Notes: a model not told the origin generated them from the sequence alone. 64,000 nucleotides of DNA from Thiohalocapsa marina (GCF_008632335.1 NZ_VWXX01000016.1:1-64000); one strand, 5' to 3'. Shown: positions 44,100-53,303, counted from the stretch's first letter. Numbers and translations are program-made.

Positions 44100-45527
44100 A
44101 TGCTCGAGATCTACAACAGCCTCACCCGCCGCAAGGCCCCCTTCACCCCCATCGAGCCCGGCAAGGTGCGCATGTACGTCTGCGGCATGACCGTCTACGA
44201 CCTCTGCCACCTCGGCCACGCCCGGGTGTTGGTGGTGTTCGACATCGTCTATCGATATCTGCGGCGCGCCGGCTACGACGTCACCTATATCCGCAACATC
44301 ACCGACATCGACGATAAGATCATCCGCCGCGCCAACGACAACGGCGAACCCATCGACGTCCTGACCGAGCGCTTCATCGCCGCCATGCACGAGGACGCCG
44401 CGGCGCTGGGCATCCTGCCGCCCGACGACGAGCCCCGCGCCACTGCCCACATGGCCGAGATCCTGGCCATGATCCAGCGACTCATCGACAACGGCCACGC
44501 CTATGTTGCCGACAACGGGGATGTCTATTACGCGGTGGCCAGCTTTCCGGGCTATGGCAAGCTCTCTGGCAAGGACCCGCAGGACCTGCGGGCCGGCGCC
44601 CGGGTCGAGGTGGGCGAGGCCAAGCGCGATCCGCTGGACTTCGCCCTCTGGAAGGCCGTCAAGCCCGGCGAGCCCGCCTGGGACTCGCCCTGGGGGGCCG
44701 GGCGCCCGGGCTGGCACATCGAATGCTCCGCCATGTCTACCTGCTGCCTCGGCAATCACTTCGACATCCACGGCGGCGGCGCCGACCTGCAGTTTCCGCA
44801 CCATGAGAACGAGATCGCCCAGTCCGAAGGCGCCACGGGCGAGCCCTTCGTCAACGTCTGGATGCACAACGGCTTCGTCCGCGTCAACGAAGAAAAGATG
44901 TCCAAGTCCCTGGGCAACTTCTTCACCGTCCGCGAGATCCTCGCCCGCTATCAGCCCGAAGAGGTGCGCTACTTCATCCTCACCAGCCACTATCGCAGCC
45001 CGCTGAACTACGACGACGAGCACCTGGACAACGCCCGCGCCGCGCTCACCCGGCTCTATACCGCCCTGCGCGGCCTGCCGTCCGCCGCGAACAGCGAACG
45101 GTCGGCCGTTGCGGACACGGGCTCGCCGCCCGGTGCCGAAGACTTTCGCCGCCGTTTCGACGCCGCCATGGACGACGACTTCAACACCCCCGAGGCCCTG
45201 GCGGTGCTGTTCGACCTGGCCCGCGAGATCAACCGTCTGCGCACCGACGACATCGCCGCCGCCGCTGCCCTGGGTGGGGAGCTGCGCACCCTCGGCGACG
45301 TGCTCGGCCTGCTCGGCCAGGATCCGGACGCCTACCTGCGCGCCGGCGCCGGCGACGCCGCCGCCCAAGGCCCCACCGATGCCGAGATCGAGGCTTTGAT
45401 CCAGCGTCGCGCCGACGCCCGCAAGGCCCGTGACTTCGCCGAGGCCGACCGCATCCGCGACCAGCTCCAGGATGCCGGTGTCGTGCTCGAAGACGGCGCC
45501 GGCACCACCACCTGGCGGCGCGGCTGA
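44100..45527 (+). CDS. cysS: Cysteinyl-tRNA synthetase
   Basis: Class I aminoacyl-tRNA synthetase, 475 aa. Zinc ligand Cys28 lies in [16 protein letters not shown] (the HIGH equivalent) is at 37-40; [13 protein letters not shown] and [11 protein letters not shown] give the other zinc ligands; KMSKSLGN is at about 266-273. The ATG at 44100 gives the usual [12 protein letters not shown] start. tRNA-Cys is encoded 670 bp downstream. Confidence 0.96.
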   Translation: MLEIYNSLTRRKAPFTPIEPGKVRMYVCGMTVYDLCHLGHARVLVVFDIVYRYLRRAGYDVTYIRNITDIDDKIIRRANDNGEPIDVLTERFIAAMHEDAAALGILPPDDEPRATAHMAEILAMIQRLIDNGHAYVADNGDVYYAVASFPGYGKLSGKDPQDLRAGARVEVGEAKRDPLDFALWKAVKPGEPAWDSPWGAGRPGWHIECSAMSTCCLGNHFDIHGGGADLQFPHHENEIAQSEGATGEPFVNVWMHNGFVRVNEEKMSKSLGNFFTVREILARYQPEEVRYFILTSHYRSPLNYDDEHLDNARAALTRLYTALRGLPSAANSERSAVADTGSPPGAEDFRRRFDAAMDDDFNTPEALAVLFDLAREINRLRTDDIAAAAALGGELRTLGDVLGLLGQDPDAYLRAGAGDAAAQGPTDAEIEALIQRRADARKARDFAEADRIRDQLQDAGVVLEDGAGTTTWRRG

Positions 45528-45589
45528 GTAGACGCCAAGCTCGGCAACTGCACAATCAGATCGCGCCACCGGCGCGCGGAGACAGGCCC

Positions 45590-46087
45590 ATGGCGCTCAC
45601 ACAGCAAGACATCGAATTCATCAAGGGGCACATGGCGGAATGGCTGGCCGAGCAGAGTCTGGGCAAGCCGCCAGCGGTCTATGAGATCGAGTTGCGCGAG
45701 CGCATGGTGCGGGTGGAGGAAGAACTCAAGCACCAGCGCGAGCTGATGCGCCAGGGCTTCGCCATGATGGAGCGGCGCTTCGAGCAGGTCGACAAGCGTT
45801 TCGAGCAGATGGACAAGCGCCACGAAGAACTGCGCCAAGACATGATGGCCCGCTTTGCGCAGGTCGACAAGCGGTTCGAGCAGGTCGACAAGCGGTTCGA
45901 GCAGATCGACAAGCGGTTCGAGCAGGTCGACAAGCGGTTCGAACAGGTCGACAAGCGGTTCGAACAGGTTGATCAGCGCTTCGAGGCCCTCACGCGGCGG
46001 ATCGATCGCTTCATGATCTGGTCCTTCGGCACGACTGTCGCCGTTGGCGGCATCGTGGTCAGCCTGATCAAGTTCTGGACGCCGTGA
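45590..46087 (+). CDS. Heptad-repeat coiled-coil membrane protein (DUF1640-like)
   Basis: 165 aa. The N-terminal domain (MALTQQDIEFIKGHMAEW, ELRERMVRVEEELKHQ) is followed by tandem heptads FEQVDKR and variants, then one C-terminal membrane helix (MIWSFGTTVAVGGIVVSLI). It would form a long parallel coiled coil tethered to the membrane by its tail. The family, common in Chromatiales genomes, has no established function. A decayed relative lies at the end of the window (63608-63880). Confidence 0.8.
   Translation: MALTQQDIEFIKGHMAEWLAEQSLGKPPAVYEIELRERMVRVEEELKHQRELMRQGFAMMERRFEQVDKRFEQMDKRHEELRQDMMARFAQVDKRFEQVDKRFEQIDKRFEQVDKRFEQVDKRFEQVDQRFEALTRRIDRFMIWSFGTTVAVGGIVVSLIKFWTP
45860..45985 (+). 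repeat. Six tandem 21-bp units coding heptads
   Basis: Six units of about CAGGTCGACAAGCGGTTCGA each encode QVDKRFE. Adjacent units are nearly identical, including synonymous positions, so the array expanded recently and its copy number may vary between strains. Confidence 0.9.
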
Positions 46088-46156
46088 TGGCGATTAATCA
46101 GTTTCCAGACGGTCCGCGATGGGCTGAGCCAGCTTGGACCCTCAGACAATTGGGGG

Positions 46157-46185
46157 ATGACAAGCCGACCTTGAGGCCCTATACT
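46157..46185 (+). promoter_or_regulatory. Sigma-70 type promoter for tRNA-Cys
   Basis: ATGACA (46157-46162, 5/6 match to TTGACA) and TATACT (46180-46185) are separated by 17 bp. The expected start falls just before the mature tRNA-Cys at 46196. tRNA-Leu is probably co-transcribed. Confidence 0.65.
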
Positions 46186-46195
46186 GCAGGGCTTC

Positions 46196-46269
46196 GGCTG
46201 AGTGGCAGAGTGGTTATGCAGCGGCCTGCAAAGCCGTGGACGCCGGTTCGATTCCGACCTCAGCCTCCA
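46196..46269 (+). tRNA. tRNA-Cys (GCA)
   Basis: Acceptor stem GGCTGAG pairs with CTCAGCC. The anticodon loop CTGCAAA gives GCA, the T arm contains GGTTCGATTCC, the discriminator base is T, and CCA is encoded. It is 74 nt with a full cloverleaf. Confidence 0.97.
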
Positions 46270-46400
46270 TCTTTCCCCCCCCCCTCACTGCCGCCCCGGC
46301 AGCCGTCCCGAGTCGCTGTCAGGGCAGCGATGCCAAGCGCTCGGCGCTGGTACTACCCAGGTGTCCGCGGCGACACCCCTTCGCCATGCATTCGTCGCCC

Positions 46401-46485
46401 GCCCGGGTGGTGAAATTGGTAGACACAAGGGACTTAAAATCCCTCGGCTTCGGCCATGCCGGTTCGAGTCCGGCCCCGGGCACCA
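46401..46485 (+). tRNA. tRNA-Leu (TAA)
   Basis: Acceptor stem GCCCGGG pairs with CCCGGGC. The anticodon loop CTTAAAA gives TAA, a class II variable arm is present (CGGCTTCGGCC), the T loop is GGTTCGAGTCC, and CCA is encoded. It is 85 nt. It follows tRNA-Cys by 131 bp, an arrangement also seen as cysT-leuZ in enterics. Confidence 0.97.
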
Positions 46486-46966
46486 TTCCAACTGGACGGA
46501 TGCTGCCGTCATCGGTCTCCGTTCGGTGGCCGGAATCGTCACGCCCTGCGGGCCCCCCGCCTCGCGCCGAGTTCGAAAACGCCTATAACCTTTGGCCAGC
46601 AGTGAAGGCCGTGGATTGATCAATGGCAGGAAAAGCCGGGCAAAAAGTGTTCGGACTTCTTCGCGAGGGCATACAAACTGCTGAGCGAGTGCTAGACTTC
46701 ATGGCAGACGGATCTCGGGGTTGCGACCTTATCGGCTCGCCAGGCGCGCCAGGAGTCCACGACCGGAGCAGTGATTGCCGTGACGCATGGTGTGTCCTTC
46801 GGAGATGGTCGCTGCGCATCGCAATCGTATATACCCAAGGACGGAGCGCTAGCAGGGTTCGCAGCAGCGCATCCTGAGGTACTTTGGGTGGCTTAGGGCG
46901 GCGGGTTGTCGATAAAGACAGCGCGCACCTTGCAGCCTCTGGTTGGTCTGATCTGAGGTAACAGAG
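46486..46966. other. Intergenic region between tRNA-Leu and flp
   Basis: About 480 bp with no protein-coding signal: open frames are short and Arg/Ser-rich. It must hold the promoter driving flp, but no convincing -35/-10 or sigma-54 pair was found. GAGG at about 46954 is the probable flp ribosome site. Confidence 0.5.
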
Positions 46967-47143
46967 ATGAAACAGTTCCTGAAAAAGCTTTGGAAGAACG
47001 AGGAAGGTGCCGAGGTCGTCGAGTGGGTCGTGGTCGTCGCGCTGGTGGTGGTTGGTGCCATCGCCGCCTTCTCGCTGCTTGGTAACAGCGTCGAAACTGC
47101 CGCCTCGTCGCTCGCGACCACGATTAGTGGCGCGCTTGGTTAG
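46967..47143 (+). CDS. flp: Flp-family type IVb pilin (major pilin)
   Basis: 58 aa pilin precursor. A basic leader (KQFLKKLWKNEEG) ends at Gly14, followed by AEVVEW and a long hydrophobic helix (VVVVALVVVGAIAAFSLLG). This is the type IVb prepilin site G/xxxxEY with Glu+5 kept and Tyr+6 replaced by Trp. The rest (NSVETAASSLATTISGALG) is typical Flp. It would be processed by the A24 peptidase encoded at 47358 and assembled by TadA/B/C. It starts the Tad locus and is followed by a hairpin. Confidence 0.93.
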   Translation: MKQFLKKLWKNEEGAEVVEWVVVVALVVVGAIAAFSLLGNSVETAASSLATTISGALG

Positions 47144-47166
47144 TGGCGAGCTTAGTTTAATAGGAC

Positions 47167-47212
47167 CTTCAGCGCTTGCCGTCTCCGGAGTACGGGGGCG
47201 GAAGCGTTGAAG
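47167..47212 (+). terminator. Hairpin downstream of flp (partial terminator/attenuator)
   Basis: CTTCAGCGCTTGCCG pairs with CGGAAGCGTTGAAG (14 or so pairs, two imperfect) 24 bp after the flp stop, without a T-tract. Such hairpins commonly protect the abundant pilin mRNA and reduce read-through into the assembly genes. Confidence 0.65.
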
Positions 47213-47357
47213 AAACAGGTGTTTGTATGGCGAAGCCATCGGTGAGGCCTTGCATATGAGAGTCGTCGCCTGGTTTCGTTTCTTCGGTTCGGGGCGCTGC
47301 CGGCCGGCTAATAGGTGGTGATGCAATGACCTGCCTGTGTGACATCTGCTCCGTATA

Positions 47358-47999
47358 GTGTATTGGGTGGCAGTGGCCATCAACCCTTGCGACTTTGTGT
47401 CTCCTGTCACTGATGCGGTGTTCAACCGCGTGCAACCCGCGCCCTTGGCGCTAATCTTGGCGATCGCCCTGGCGATCGTAGCGGCCGCAAAGGACGTCGT
47501 CACGCGGCGCGTTCCAAACAAGATTGTCCTTGCCGGTAGCCTGGGTGGCGTACTGCTTGCCGTTCTGCAGAGTGGGGTGGATGGGCTGGCAATCTGGTTT
47601 GCCGGTACCGCCGTCGGCTCGACTCTGCTTCTACCAGGTTTTCTCTTGCGCATGACGGGCGGCGGAGATCTCAAGCTGGTTGCCGTCCTCGGGGGCTTGC
47701 TCGGTCCTCGGCTGATCCTCCACGCGGTGATGGTCTACTATCTGGTCGGGGCCGTCTGGGCGGTGGCCTATTCCCTGCACGGCTCGATAGTAAACGGGCG
47801 GCCGCTGCCCTTCTTGCGTCTTTGGCGTCGGCGGGCTGGTTGTTCCACGGGGGCGGCGGCAGGCACCGACCGGTGCGCGACCGATCAGTACGCGGATCTA
47901 GATGACGGACACCGTACCCCCAACGCGGAACCTGTGCCGATGGCACCCGCCATCGCGTTCGGCGTCTGCGCGGCGATCTGGCTGGCACATCACTCCTGA
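47358..47999 (+). CDS. tadV: Prepilin peptidase TadV/CpaA (A24)
   Basis: Inner-membrane aspartyl protease that removes the leader of Flp and pseudopilins, 213 aa. The two catalytic aspartates are in AAAKDVVTRRVPNK and the GxGDxK motif GGGDLKLVAVLGG. Several hydrophobic segments and a final APAIAFGVCAAIWL helix fit CpaA/TadV, which lack the methylase domain of PilD. A Cys/Asp-rich stretch before the last helix is non-conserved. The GTG start is uncertain; no good ribosome site is visible. Confidence 0.88.
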   Translation: MYWVAVAINPCDFVSPVTDAVFNRVQPAPLALILAIALAIVAAAKDVVTRRVPNKIVLAGSLGGVLLAVLQSGVDGLAIWFAGTAVGSTLLLPGFLLRMTGGGDLKLVAVLGGLLGPRLILHAVMVYYLVGAVWAVAYSLHGSIVNGRPLPFLRLWRRRAGCSTGAAAGTDRCATDQYADLDDGHRTPNAEPVPMAPAIAFGVCAAIWLAHHS

Positions 48000-48018
48000 C
48001 CCGTGCTGAGGAGGACGT

Positions 48019-49362
48019 ATGTCGATAGCTGAAGGCAGGGTCGACCTGCAACGCCTGGCGGAACTGGCGCCGAGGCCGGCCACGCTGGCCGAGACCGGTC
48101 TTGGCGAACTCTTTGCCTCGGATCTGCTGTCCAAGCATCTGGCCACCTCCGGTGTGCTCGACCAACTGGATCTGGCCGGCCGCCTGGGTCTGCCCGGCAA
48201 TATCGTCGAGGAGGTCATCAGCTTCCTGCGCGCCGAGGGCCGCGTGCAGCTGCACACCCAGCGCGATGATTCTCGCCTGCTGCGTTATGGCCTGACCGAG
48301 CGCGGACGTCTTCTGGCCATGCAGGCGCTTGAGCGGGACGGCTACCTCGGTCCCGCGCCGGTCACCATTGCCGATTACCGGCGCGTGGTTGCGGCCCAGT
48401 CCGCCGGCACGCGACCGGTGACCCGCCAGGAGGTGCACGCCTCCTTTACGGATGTCGTCATCGCGCCGGAACTGCTGGACCGCCTGGGCCCGGCCATGCG
48501 CGCGGGCCGCTCCGTGTTCATCCACGGCCATCCCGGAACCGGCAAGACCTATGTGTCCAGACGCATGAGCCGCTTGCTCGGCGATCCGGTGCTGCTGCCC
48601 CAGGCAGTGCTGGTCAATGACAGTGTCATCAATTACTACGACGCCGGCAGCCACAAGGCGGTCGATCTCGGGCCGCAGACCGCCGACGTTCGTCTGCAGG
48701 CGGGGTTCGATGGCCGCTACAGGCTGTGTGAGCGCCCGGCCGTGACGGTTGGCGGCGAGCTGACGCTCGACATGCTCGAACTGCAGTATGACGTCGCCAC
48801 GAGGCAGTACACCGCCCCCCTGCAGATGCGCGCCAACACGGGGCTATTCCTGATCGACGATCTGGGCCGTCAGCGGGTCAGCGTTCAGGCGCTGCTCAAT
48901 CGCTGGATCGTGCCGCTGGAGGAGCAGCGGGATCAGCTGTGGCTGAAGACCGGGGCGCATTTCTACATCCCCTTCGACATGGTGCTGATCTTCTCCACCA
49001 ATCTGCCCCCCCACTCGCTGGCGGATGAGGCTTTTCTGCGCCGCATCGGCTACAAGGTCACCTTTGAGCCAGCCACCCGTGAGGAATACATCACCATCTG
49101 GGAGCAGGCGTGTGCGGCGCGCCAGATTCCACGCGCGCGCGCGCTGGTCGACTACCTGCTCGGCACGCACTACGAGGCCACCGGAAGGCCCCTGCTGCAA
49201 TGCCATCCGCGCGATTTGCTGGGTCTGGCGGAAGACTATGCACGCTACATGAACTACGTGGTCGATGAAAGGGTGCTAGACTGGGCGTGGAACAACTATT
49301 TTGTTGACAGTGGCGCTGGAGCCGAGGGGGGCGGAGCCGTTCGGGGCACGGCGTCGCATTAG
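48019..49362 (+). CDS. AAA+ ATPase of the Tad locus
   Basis: 447 aa with a strong AGGAGGA site. The N-terminal 130 residues look like a winged-helix region (LLSKHLATSGVLDQLDLAGRL, VISFLRAEGRV). The AAA+ module has Walker A FIHGHPGTGKTYV, Walker B LFLIDDLGRQ, sensor 1 IFSTNLPP and an arginine-finger candidate in DEAFLRRIGYK. It is distinct from the TadA motor and from TadZ. Located between tadV and cpaB in the same orientation, it probably belongs to the pilus machinery as a remodelling or regulatory ATPase. Its role is unknown. Confidence 0.85.
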   Translation: MSIAEGRVDLQRLAELAPRPATLAETGLGELFASDLLSKHLATSGVLDQLDLAGRLGLPGNIVEEVISFLRAEGRVQLHTQRDDSRLLRYGLTERGRLLAMQALERDGYLGPAPVTIADYRRVVAAQSAGTRPVTRQEVHASFTDVVIAPELLDRLGPAMRAGRSVFIHGHPGTGKTYVSRRMSRLLGDPVLLPQAVLVNDSVINYYDAGSHKAVDLGPQTADVRLQAGFDGRYRLCERPAVTVGGELTLDMLELQYDVATRQYTAPLQMRANTGLFLIDDLGRQRVSVQALLNRWIVPLEEQRDQLWLKTGAHFYIPFDMVLIFSTNLPPHSLADEAFLRRIGYKVTFEPATREEYITIWEQACAARQIPRARALVDYLLGTHYEATGRPLLQCHPRDLLGLAEDYARYMNYVVDERVLDWAWNNYFVDSGAGAEGGGAVRGTASH

Positions 49363-49392
49363 CGCAAGGCGAGACATCGACAAGGGGGCGTC

Positions 49393-50247
49393 ATGCGGGC
49401 TGGAAGTCTCATTACTATCCTCATCTCGTTACTTCTTGCCGGCGTCGTTGCCTATCTGGGCAACGAGTGGATGAATCGCCAGCTCGCGGTCCGTCAGCCC
49501 GCGGCGCCAGCGGAAAGGGTGAAGGTGGTCGCCGCGGCGGTGGATATCCCGGTCGACAGCGTCATCGAAGACAAGCACCTTAAGCTGATCGAGATACCAC
49601 CTGATCTGCTGCCCCAGGGTGCCATCACCGACAAGGCGGAGTTGAGGGGCGAGATCGTCAAGGATTCCATCTACGCCGGCGAGATCATCTCCGGCAAGCG
49701 CCTGCTCAGCGGCCCTGGCGGCAGCGTCCTGGCCGCCAAGGTGGAGCCGGGCATGCGGGCGCTCACCATCGGCGTGGACGAGGTCAGCGGCCTGTCCGGA
49801 TTCCTGCTTCCCGGCAGCCGCGTGGACGTGATTTCCATGCGCGGCGGCAATGCGCGAACCATCCTGAGAGACATGAAGATCCTGGCGGTCGGCGAGCGTC
49901 TGCAGGTGGACGAGTCGCGCAACGTCAAGGTCCGAGCGGTCACCCTCGAGGTCAATCCGCGGCAGGCCGAGATCCTGGCGGAAATCACCACCGGAGGCGG
50001 TATCCGCCTGACGTTGCGCAACCAGCTCGATCGCGATCTCGGCGAAGGGAGCGTGTCGGCCACGGAAGCACCGGAAGCAGAAGCAGAACTGGCCCGCGCC
50101 GCGCAGGCGAACATCCTGCGGGCCAGGTCGCCTCAGCCGATCACCGTCATCCGCGGGACCAGTTGGGATCAGTCTCAGGGGCTGTCGACCTTGCCGTCGC
50201 GGTCCGTTGCTCCCTTGAACGAGGATGCGGAGGAGGGTGCGGAATGA
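49393..50247 (+). CDS. cpaB: Flp pilus assembly protein CpaB/RcpC
   Basis: Periplasmic protein anchored by an N-terminal helix (ITILISLLLAGVVAYLG), 284 aa. A SAF domain (about 44-110: VVAAAVDIPVDSVIEDKHLK, AGEIISGKRLL) and the RcpC region (MRALTIGVDEVSGLSGFLLPGSRVDVI) follow. CpaB is thought to help the secretin assemble or hold pilus/peptidoglycan contact. It overlaps the secretin start by 4 bp. Confidence 0.93.
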   Translation: MRAGSLITILISLLLAGVVAYLGNEWMNRQLAVRQPAAPAERVKVVAAAVDIPVDSVIEDKHLKLIEIPPDLLPQGAITDKAELRGEIVKDSIYAGEIISGKRLLSGPGGSVLAAKVEPGMRALTIGVDEVSGLSGFLLPGSRVDVISMRGGNARTILRDMKILAVGERLQVDESRNVKVRAVTLEVNPRQAEILAEITTGGGIRLTLRNQLDRDLGEGSVSATEAPEAEAELARAAQANILRARSPQPITVIRGTSWDQSQGLSTLPSRSVAPLNEDAEEGAE

Positions 50248-51668
50248 AGCCCCAGTGTTTCACAGTGGGGCTCGGCGCCCGTTCCGTCCGTCGCACGATC
50301 GCGTTGCTCACTGGCATGGTGCTCAGCACGCTGCTCTGGGCCGGCGGTCCCGCCTCCCTGTCCGGGCCTGCCGGAAATCAGCAGGGCGTCAGTGTCCCGG
50401 TCAACCAGTCGCGGGTGATTGACCTGCCCAGCCCGGTGGCCCGCGTCTCGGTGGCCAATCCCGCCATTGCCGACATCCTGATCATCAACCCCCGGCAGAT
50501 CTACATCAACGGCAAGCAACTCGGCACCACCAACATGATCTTCTGGGATCAGGACGATCGTGTTCAGCGCCAGGTCGGTCTTCAGGTCACGCATGATCTG
50601 CAAGGGTTGAAGGAGAAACTGCATCGTTTCATGCCAGGGGACCGGGTGCGGGTCGAGTCGGCCCAGGGCGCCATCGTGTTGAGCGGTGAGGTGTCCAGTC
50701 CCGCCAAGATCGACGCCGCCATGAGCCTTGCCCAGAGTTTTGCCGGCACGGAGAAGGCCGGCGTGATCAATTTGTTGCAAGTGGGCGGGGCCCAGCAGGT
50801 GCTGCTGGAGGTCAAGGTCGCCGAGGTGCAGCGGTCGATGGCCAAGGATCTCGACATCGATTTTCTGGGCCTCTACAACGGCGGCAGTGTTCAGATCGGG
50901 CTTGTCAATGCCGGCCTCTCCGCCGCGGATGCGGTCCCGGCAACGGGTGTCTTTGGCAGCGTGCTCAGCGGCAACTTCTTCGCCGAGATGGAACTGGCCA
51001 TCGCGGAATCCCGGGGTCTGGCCAAGATCCTCGCGGAGCCCAACCTGACCACGCTCAGCGGCCAGCAGGCGGAGTTCCTGTCCGGTGGCCAGATCCCGTA
51101 TCAGACGGTGGACGACGACGGCCAGGTGACCACGGAATTCAAGAATGTCGGCATCAACCTCAGCTTCATTCCCTTCGTGCTCGACTCGGGCATCATCAGC
51201 CTGAAGGTCAACGTGTCGGTCTCGGAGCAGGGCGAGATCGTTCCCACCGGCGTCGGTGAGGCGCTGAGCATCGTTAGTCGCGGCGCCAACGCCACGGTCG
51301 AGGTGCCCAGTGGCCAGACCATCGCCATCGCCGGCCTGCTCAGCGAGACCACGCGCGGTGAGGTCGACAAGCTGCCGGGGCTTGGCAGCATTCCGGTGCT
51401 CGGCGCGCTGTTTCGCAGCCAGGGCTATCGAACGGGCCAGACGGAGCTGATCATCTTCGTCACACCGCGGCTGGCGCGGTCGTTCGCCTCGGATGAAGTG
51501 AGGCTGCCCACCGACGACTTCGTCGAGCCCAGCGACGTGGAGTTCTACCTGATGGGGCGGCTCGAAGGTCGGCGGCCGGAGACGCCGGCCGCCCCCGCGG
51601 CACGCCGCTCTCAGCGGCTAGGTCCCGACAAGTCGGGCTCGGAGGGACCATTCGGGCACGACCTCTGA
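50244..51668 (+). CDS. cpaC: Secretin CpaC/RcpA, outer-membrane channel
   Basis: Outer-membrane secretin through which the Flp pilus exits, 474 aa. Signal peptide (LLTGMVLSTLLWAGGPASL) is followed by the short N-domain (SRVIDLPSPVARVSVANPAIADILIINP), a BON-like region, and the secretin core ending QTELIIFVTPRLARSF. The motif AIAGLLSETTRGEVDKLPGLGSIPVLGALFRS (read in parts) is diagnostic for type II/IVb secretins. The ATG at 50244 overlaps the cpaB stop and has an AGGAGGG site. Confidence 0.95.
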   Translation: MKPQCFTVGLGARSVRRTIALLTGMVLSTLLWAGGPASLSGPAGNQQGVSVPVNQSRVIDLPSPVARVSVANPAIADILIINPRQIYINGKQLGTTNMIFWDQDDRVQRQVGLQVTHDLQGLKEKLHRFMPGDRVRVESAQGAIVLSGEVSSPAKIDAAMSLAQSFAGTEKAGVINLLQVGGAQQVLLEVKVAEVQRSMAKDLDIDFLGLYNGGSVQIGLVNAGLSAADAVPATGVFGSVLSGNFFAEMELAIAESRGLAKILAEPNLTTLSGQQAEFLSGGQIPYQTVDDDGQVTTEFKNVGINLSFIPFVLDSGIISLKVNVSVSEQGEIVPTGVGEALSIVSRGANATVEVPSGQTIAIAGLLSETTRGEVDKLPGLGSIPVLGALFRSQGYRTGQTELIIFVTPRLARSFASDEVRLPTDDFVEPSDVEFYLMGRLEGRRPETPAAPAARRSQRLGPDKSGSEGPFGHDL

Positions 51669-51769
51669 TACCCTAAGGGCCTGATGACTTCCGCGCACGC
51701 CGGACAAGTCGAGCGCGGAGAGTTTTCGGCGCTGGTCCGGCAACGGCCGCGGATCTACGGGATAACCCT

Positions 51770-52063
51770 ATGAACATCAACAGATTCAAAACGTCCCTGA
51801 CGCTCTCCGCTTCCGGCGGTGTCGTCGGGCTGCTGCTGCTCGGCTGCGCCAGCGATCCGGCGGGTGACGCCGCCTTCGACCCGGCATTCGGTTCATCCGT
51901 CCGGCACATGATCGCGGTGCAGACATCCAATCCGGACGTGGGGTCCCATGGCCTGGATGGACGGAAGTCGCAGGTGGCGTTGACGGCCTATCGCGATGAC
52001 GTCGCCAGCTTCGAGGCCCTCCGCGAACTGGAATTGAAGACGCCGACCGTCAGCGGCAACTGA
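51770..52063 (+). CDS. Small Tad-locus lipoprotein
   Basis: 97 aa lipoprotein: signal peptide ending LLLLGC (lipobox) and a short mature part (VRHMIAVQTSNPDVGS, QVALTAYRDDVASFEALREL). It occupies the position of rcpB/cpaD, between secretin and TadZ, where small lipoproteins often help the secretin reach the outer membrane. It is far shorter than CpaD and lacks its domain, so it is called a pilotin-like candidate only by position. Confidence 0.78.
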   Translation: MNINRFKTSLTLSASGGVVGLLLLGCASDPAGDAAFDPAFGSSVRHMIAVQTSNPDVGSHGLDGRKSQVALTAYRDDVASFEALRELELKTPTVSGN

Positions 52064-52082
52064 ACGAACTTTTGAAGGCACC

Positions 52083-53303
52083 ATGTATCTGAACCTCGAG
52101 ATCCTGGCCGTCGGCCGCTCGCGCGACACCGTCGCGGCCGTCACCGAAGACCTCCACGACCAGCTCATGCTGGCGCTGACGCCGCTGATCCTGGGCGACG
52201 GCCAATTGCTGCTTCCCGAGTACATGCGCCCGCTGCCGGACGCGCTGCTGTTCTGCGTCGATGACCAGTGGGGCGACGATGTCTGGCAGGTGATCGAGCG
52301 CATCCCGTTGCCGCGACCGCCGCTGTTCATGGTGACCTCCTCCAACGAGGTCGGCCTGCTGCGCACGGCCATGCGCCTGGGCGTGCGCGATGTCTTCTCC
52401 ATGCCGCTCAATCCGGAAGAGCTGACCTCCGCCATTTCGCGCGTGGTGCGCGAAGAGCGTTCCAAGCGGGGCGAGTCTGGTTCGCGGCTGGTCGCGTTCA
52501 TGAACACCAAGGGCGGCAGCGGATCGAGCCTGATCGCGGCCAACGTGGCCTCCGCCATGGCGCAGGAGGCCCGCTTCAGCCGCCGCATTCTGCTGGTGGA
52601 CTTCGACTTCCAGTTTGGCGGTCTGCCCACCTATCTCAACCTGGTCGCCCGCGACGGGCTGATCAAGGCGATGGAGTTCGTCGATACCCTCGATCACTCC
52701 GCCCTGCAGGGCTACGTGATCCGGCACGACAGCGGTCTGCATCTGCTCGCCGCGGCCATGGACGAGATCATCGTGCCGGAGGATGTCAGCGCCGCGCGAA
52801 CGGCAAAGCTGCTGGATGCCATGAACGGCGCCTACGAGGACATCCTGTTCGACCTGCCGCACCGCATCGATGCCTCCACCGCCGCGGTGCTGGAGCGCGC
52901 CGACGTCATTGCCCTGGTGGCACAGCAATCGGTGGCGCACCTGCACGACACCAAGCGCCTGGTGTTCCTGCTGCGTGACCGGCTCGGCATCGCCACCGAG
53001 CGCATCGTGCTGCTGGTGAATCGCTACGACCCGAAGGCCGAGGTCAGGCTGGAAGACTTCGAGGATGTCTTCCCGCAGTTGCGCGTGCGCACCCTCCCCG
53101 GTGATTACCTGCGCGCCTCCGAGAGCATCAACCTTGGAGTGCCCATCTGCGAGTCGGCCCCACGCTCGGAGCTGTGCCGCAGTCTGCAGGCCCTGGCAAC
53201 GGGCATCGACAAACCCGTGGCGGCCAGCGACAGGCCCGCGCAGGCGGCGGGCGAAGCGCCAGAGCGGAAGAAAAAGGGTGTGCTCGGGCTGTTCCGACGA
53301 TGA
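52083..53303 (+). CDS. tadZ: Tad pilus localisation ATPase TadZ/CpaE
   Basis: 406 aa MinD/ParA-like protein with an N-terminal receiver-like domain (about 1-125, no phospho-Asp assigned). The deviant Walker A lies in VAFMNTKGGSGSSLIAANVA (residues about 138-155), followed by RILLVDFDFQFGGL. TadZ/CpaE marks the pole or site for Tad assembly. A Lys-rich tail (ERKKKGVLGLFRR) is typical. A GAAGG ribosome site precedes the ATG, and tadA begins 17 bp after the stop. Confidence 0.93.
   Translation: MYLNLEILAVGRSRDTVAAVTEDLHDQLMLALTPLILGDGQLLLPEYMRPLPDALLFCVDDQWGDDVWQVIERIPLPRPPLFMVTSSNEVGLLRTAMRLGVRDVFSMPLNPEELTSAISRVVREERSKRGESGSRLVAFMNTKGGSGSSLIAANVASAMAQEARFSRRILLVDFDFQFGGLPTYLNLVARDGLIKAMEFVDTLDHSALQGYVIRHDSGLHLLAAAMDEIIVPEDVSAARTAKLLDAMNGAYEDILFDLPHRIDASTAAVLERADVIALVAQQSVAHLHDTKRLVFLLRDRLGIATERIVLLVNRYDPKAEVRLEDFEDVFPQLRVRTLPGDYLRASESINLGVPICESAPRSELCRSLQALATGIDKPVAASDRPAQAAGEAPERKKKGVLGLFRR

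Noticed and set aside
46285-46623. Open frames overlapping tRNA-Leu
   Set aside because: They run through a certain tRNA and show no protein-like pattern.
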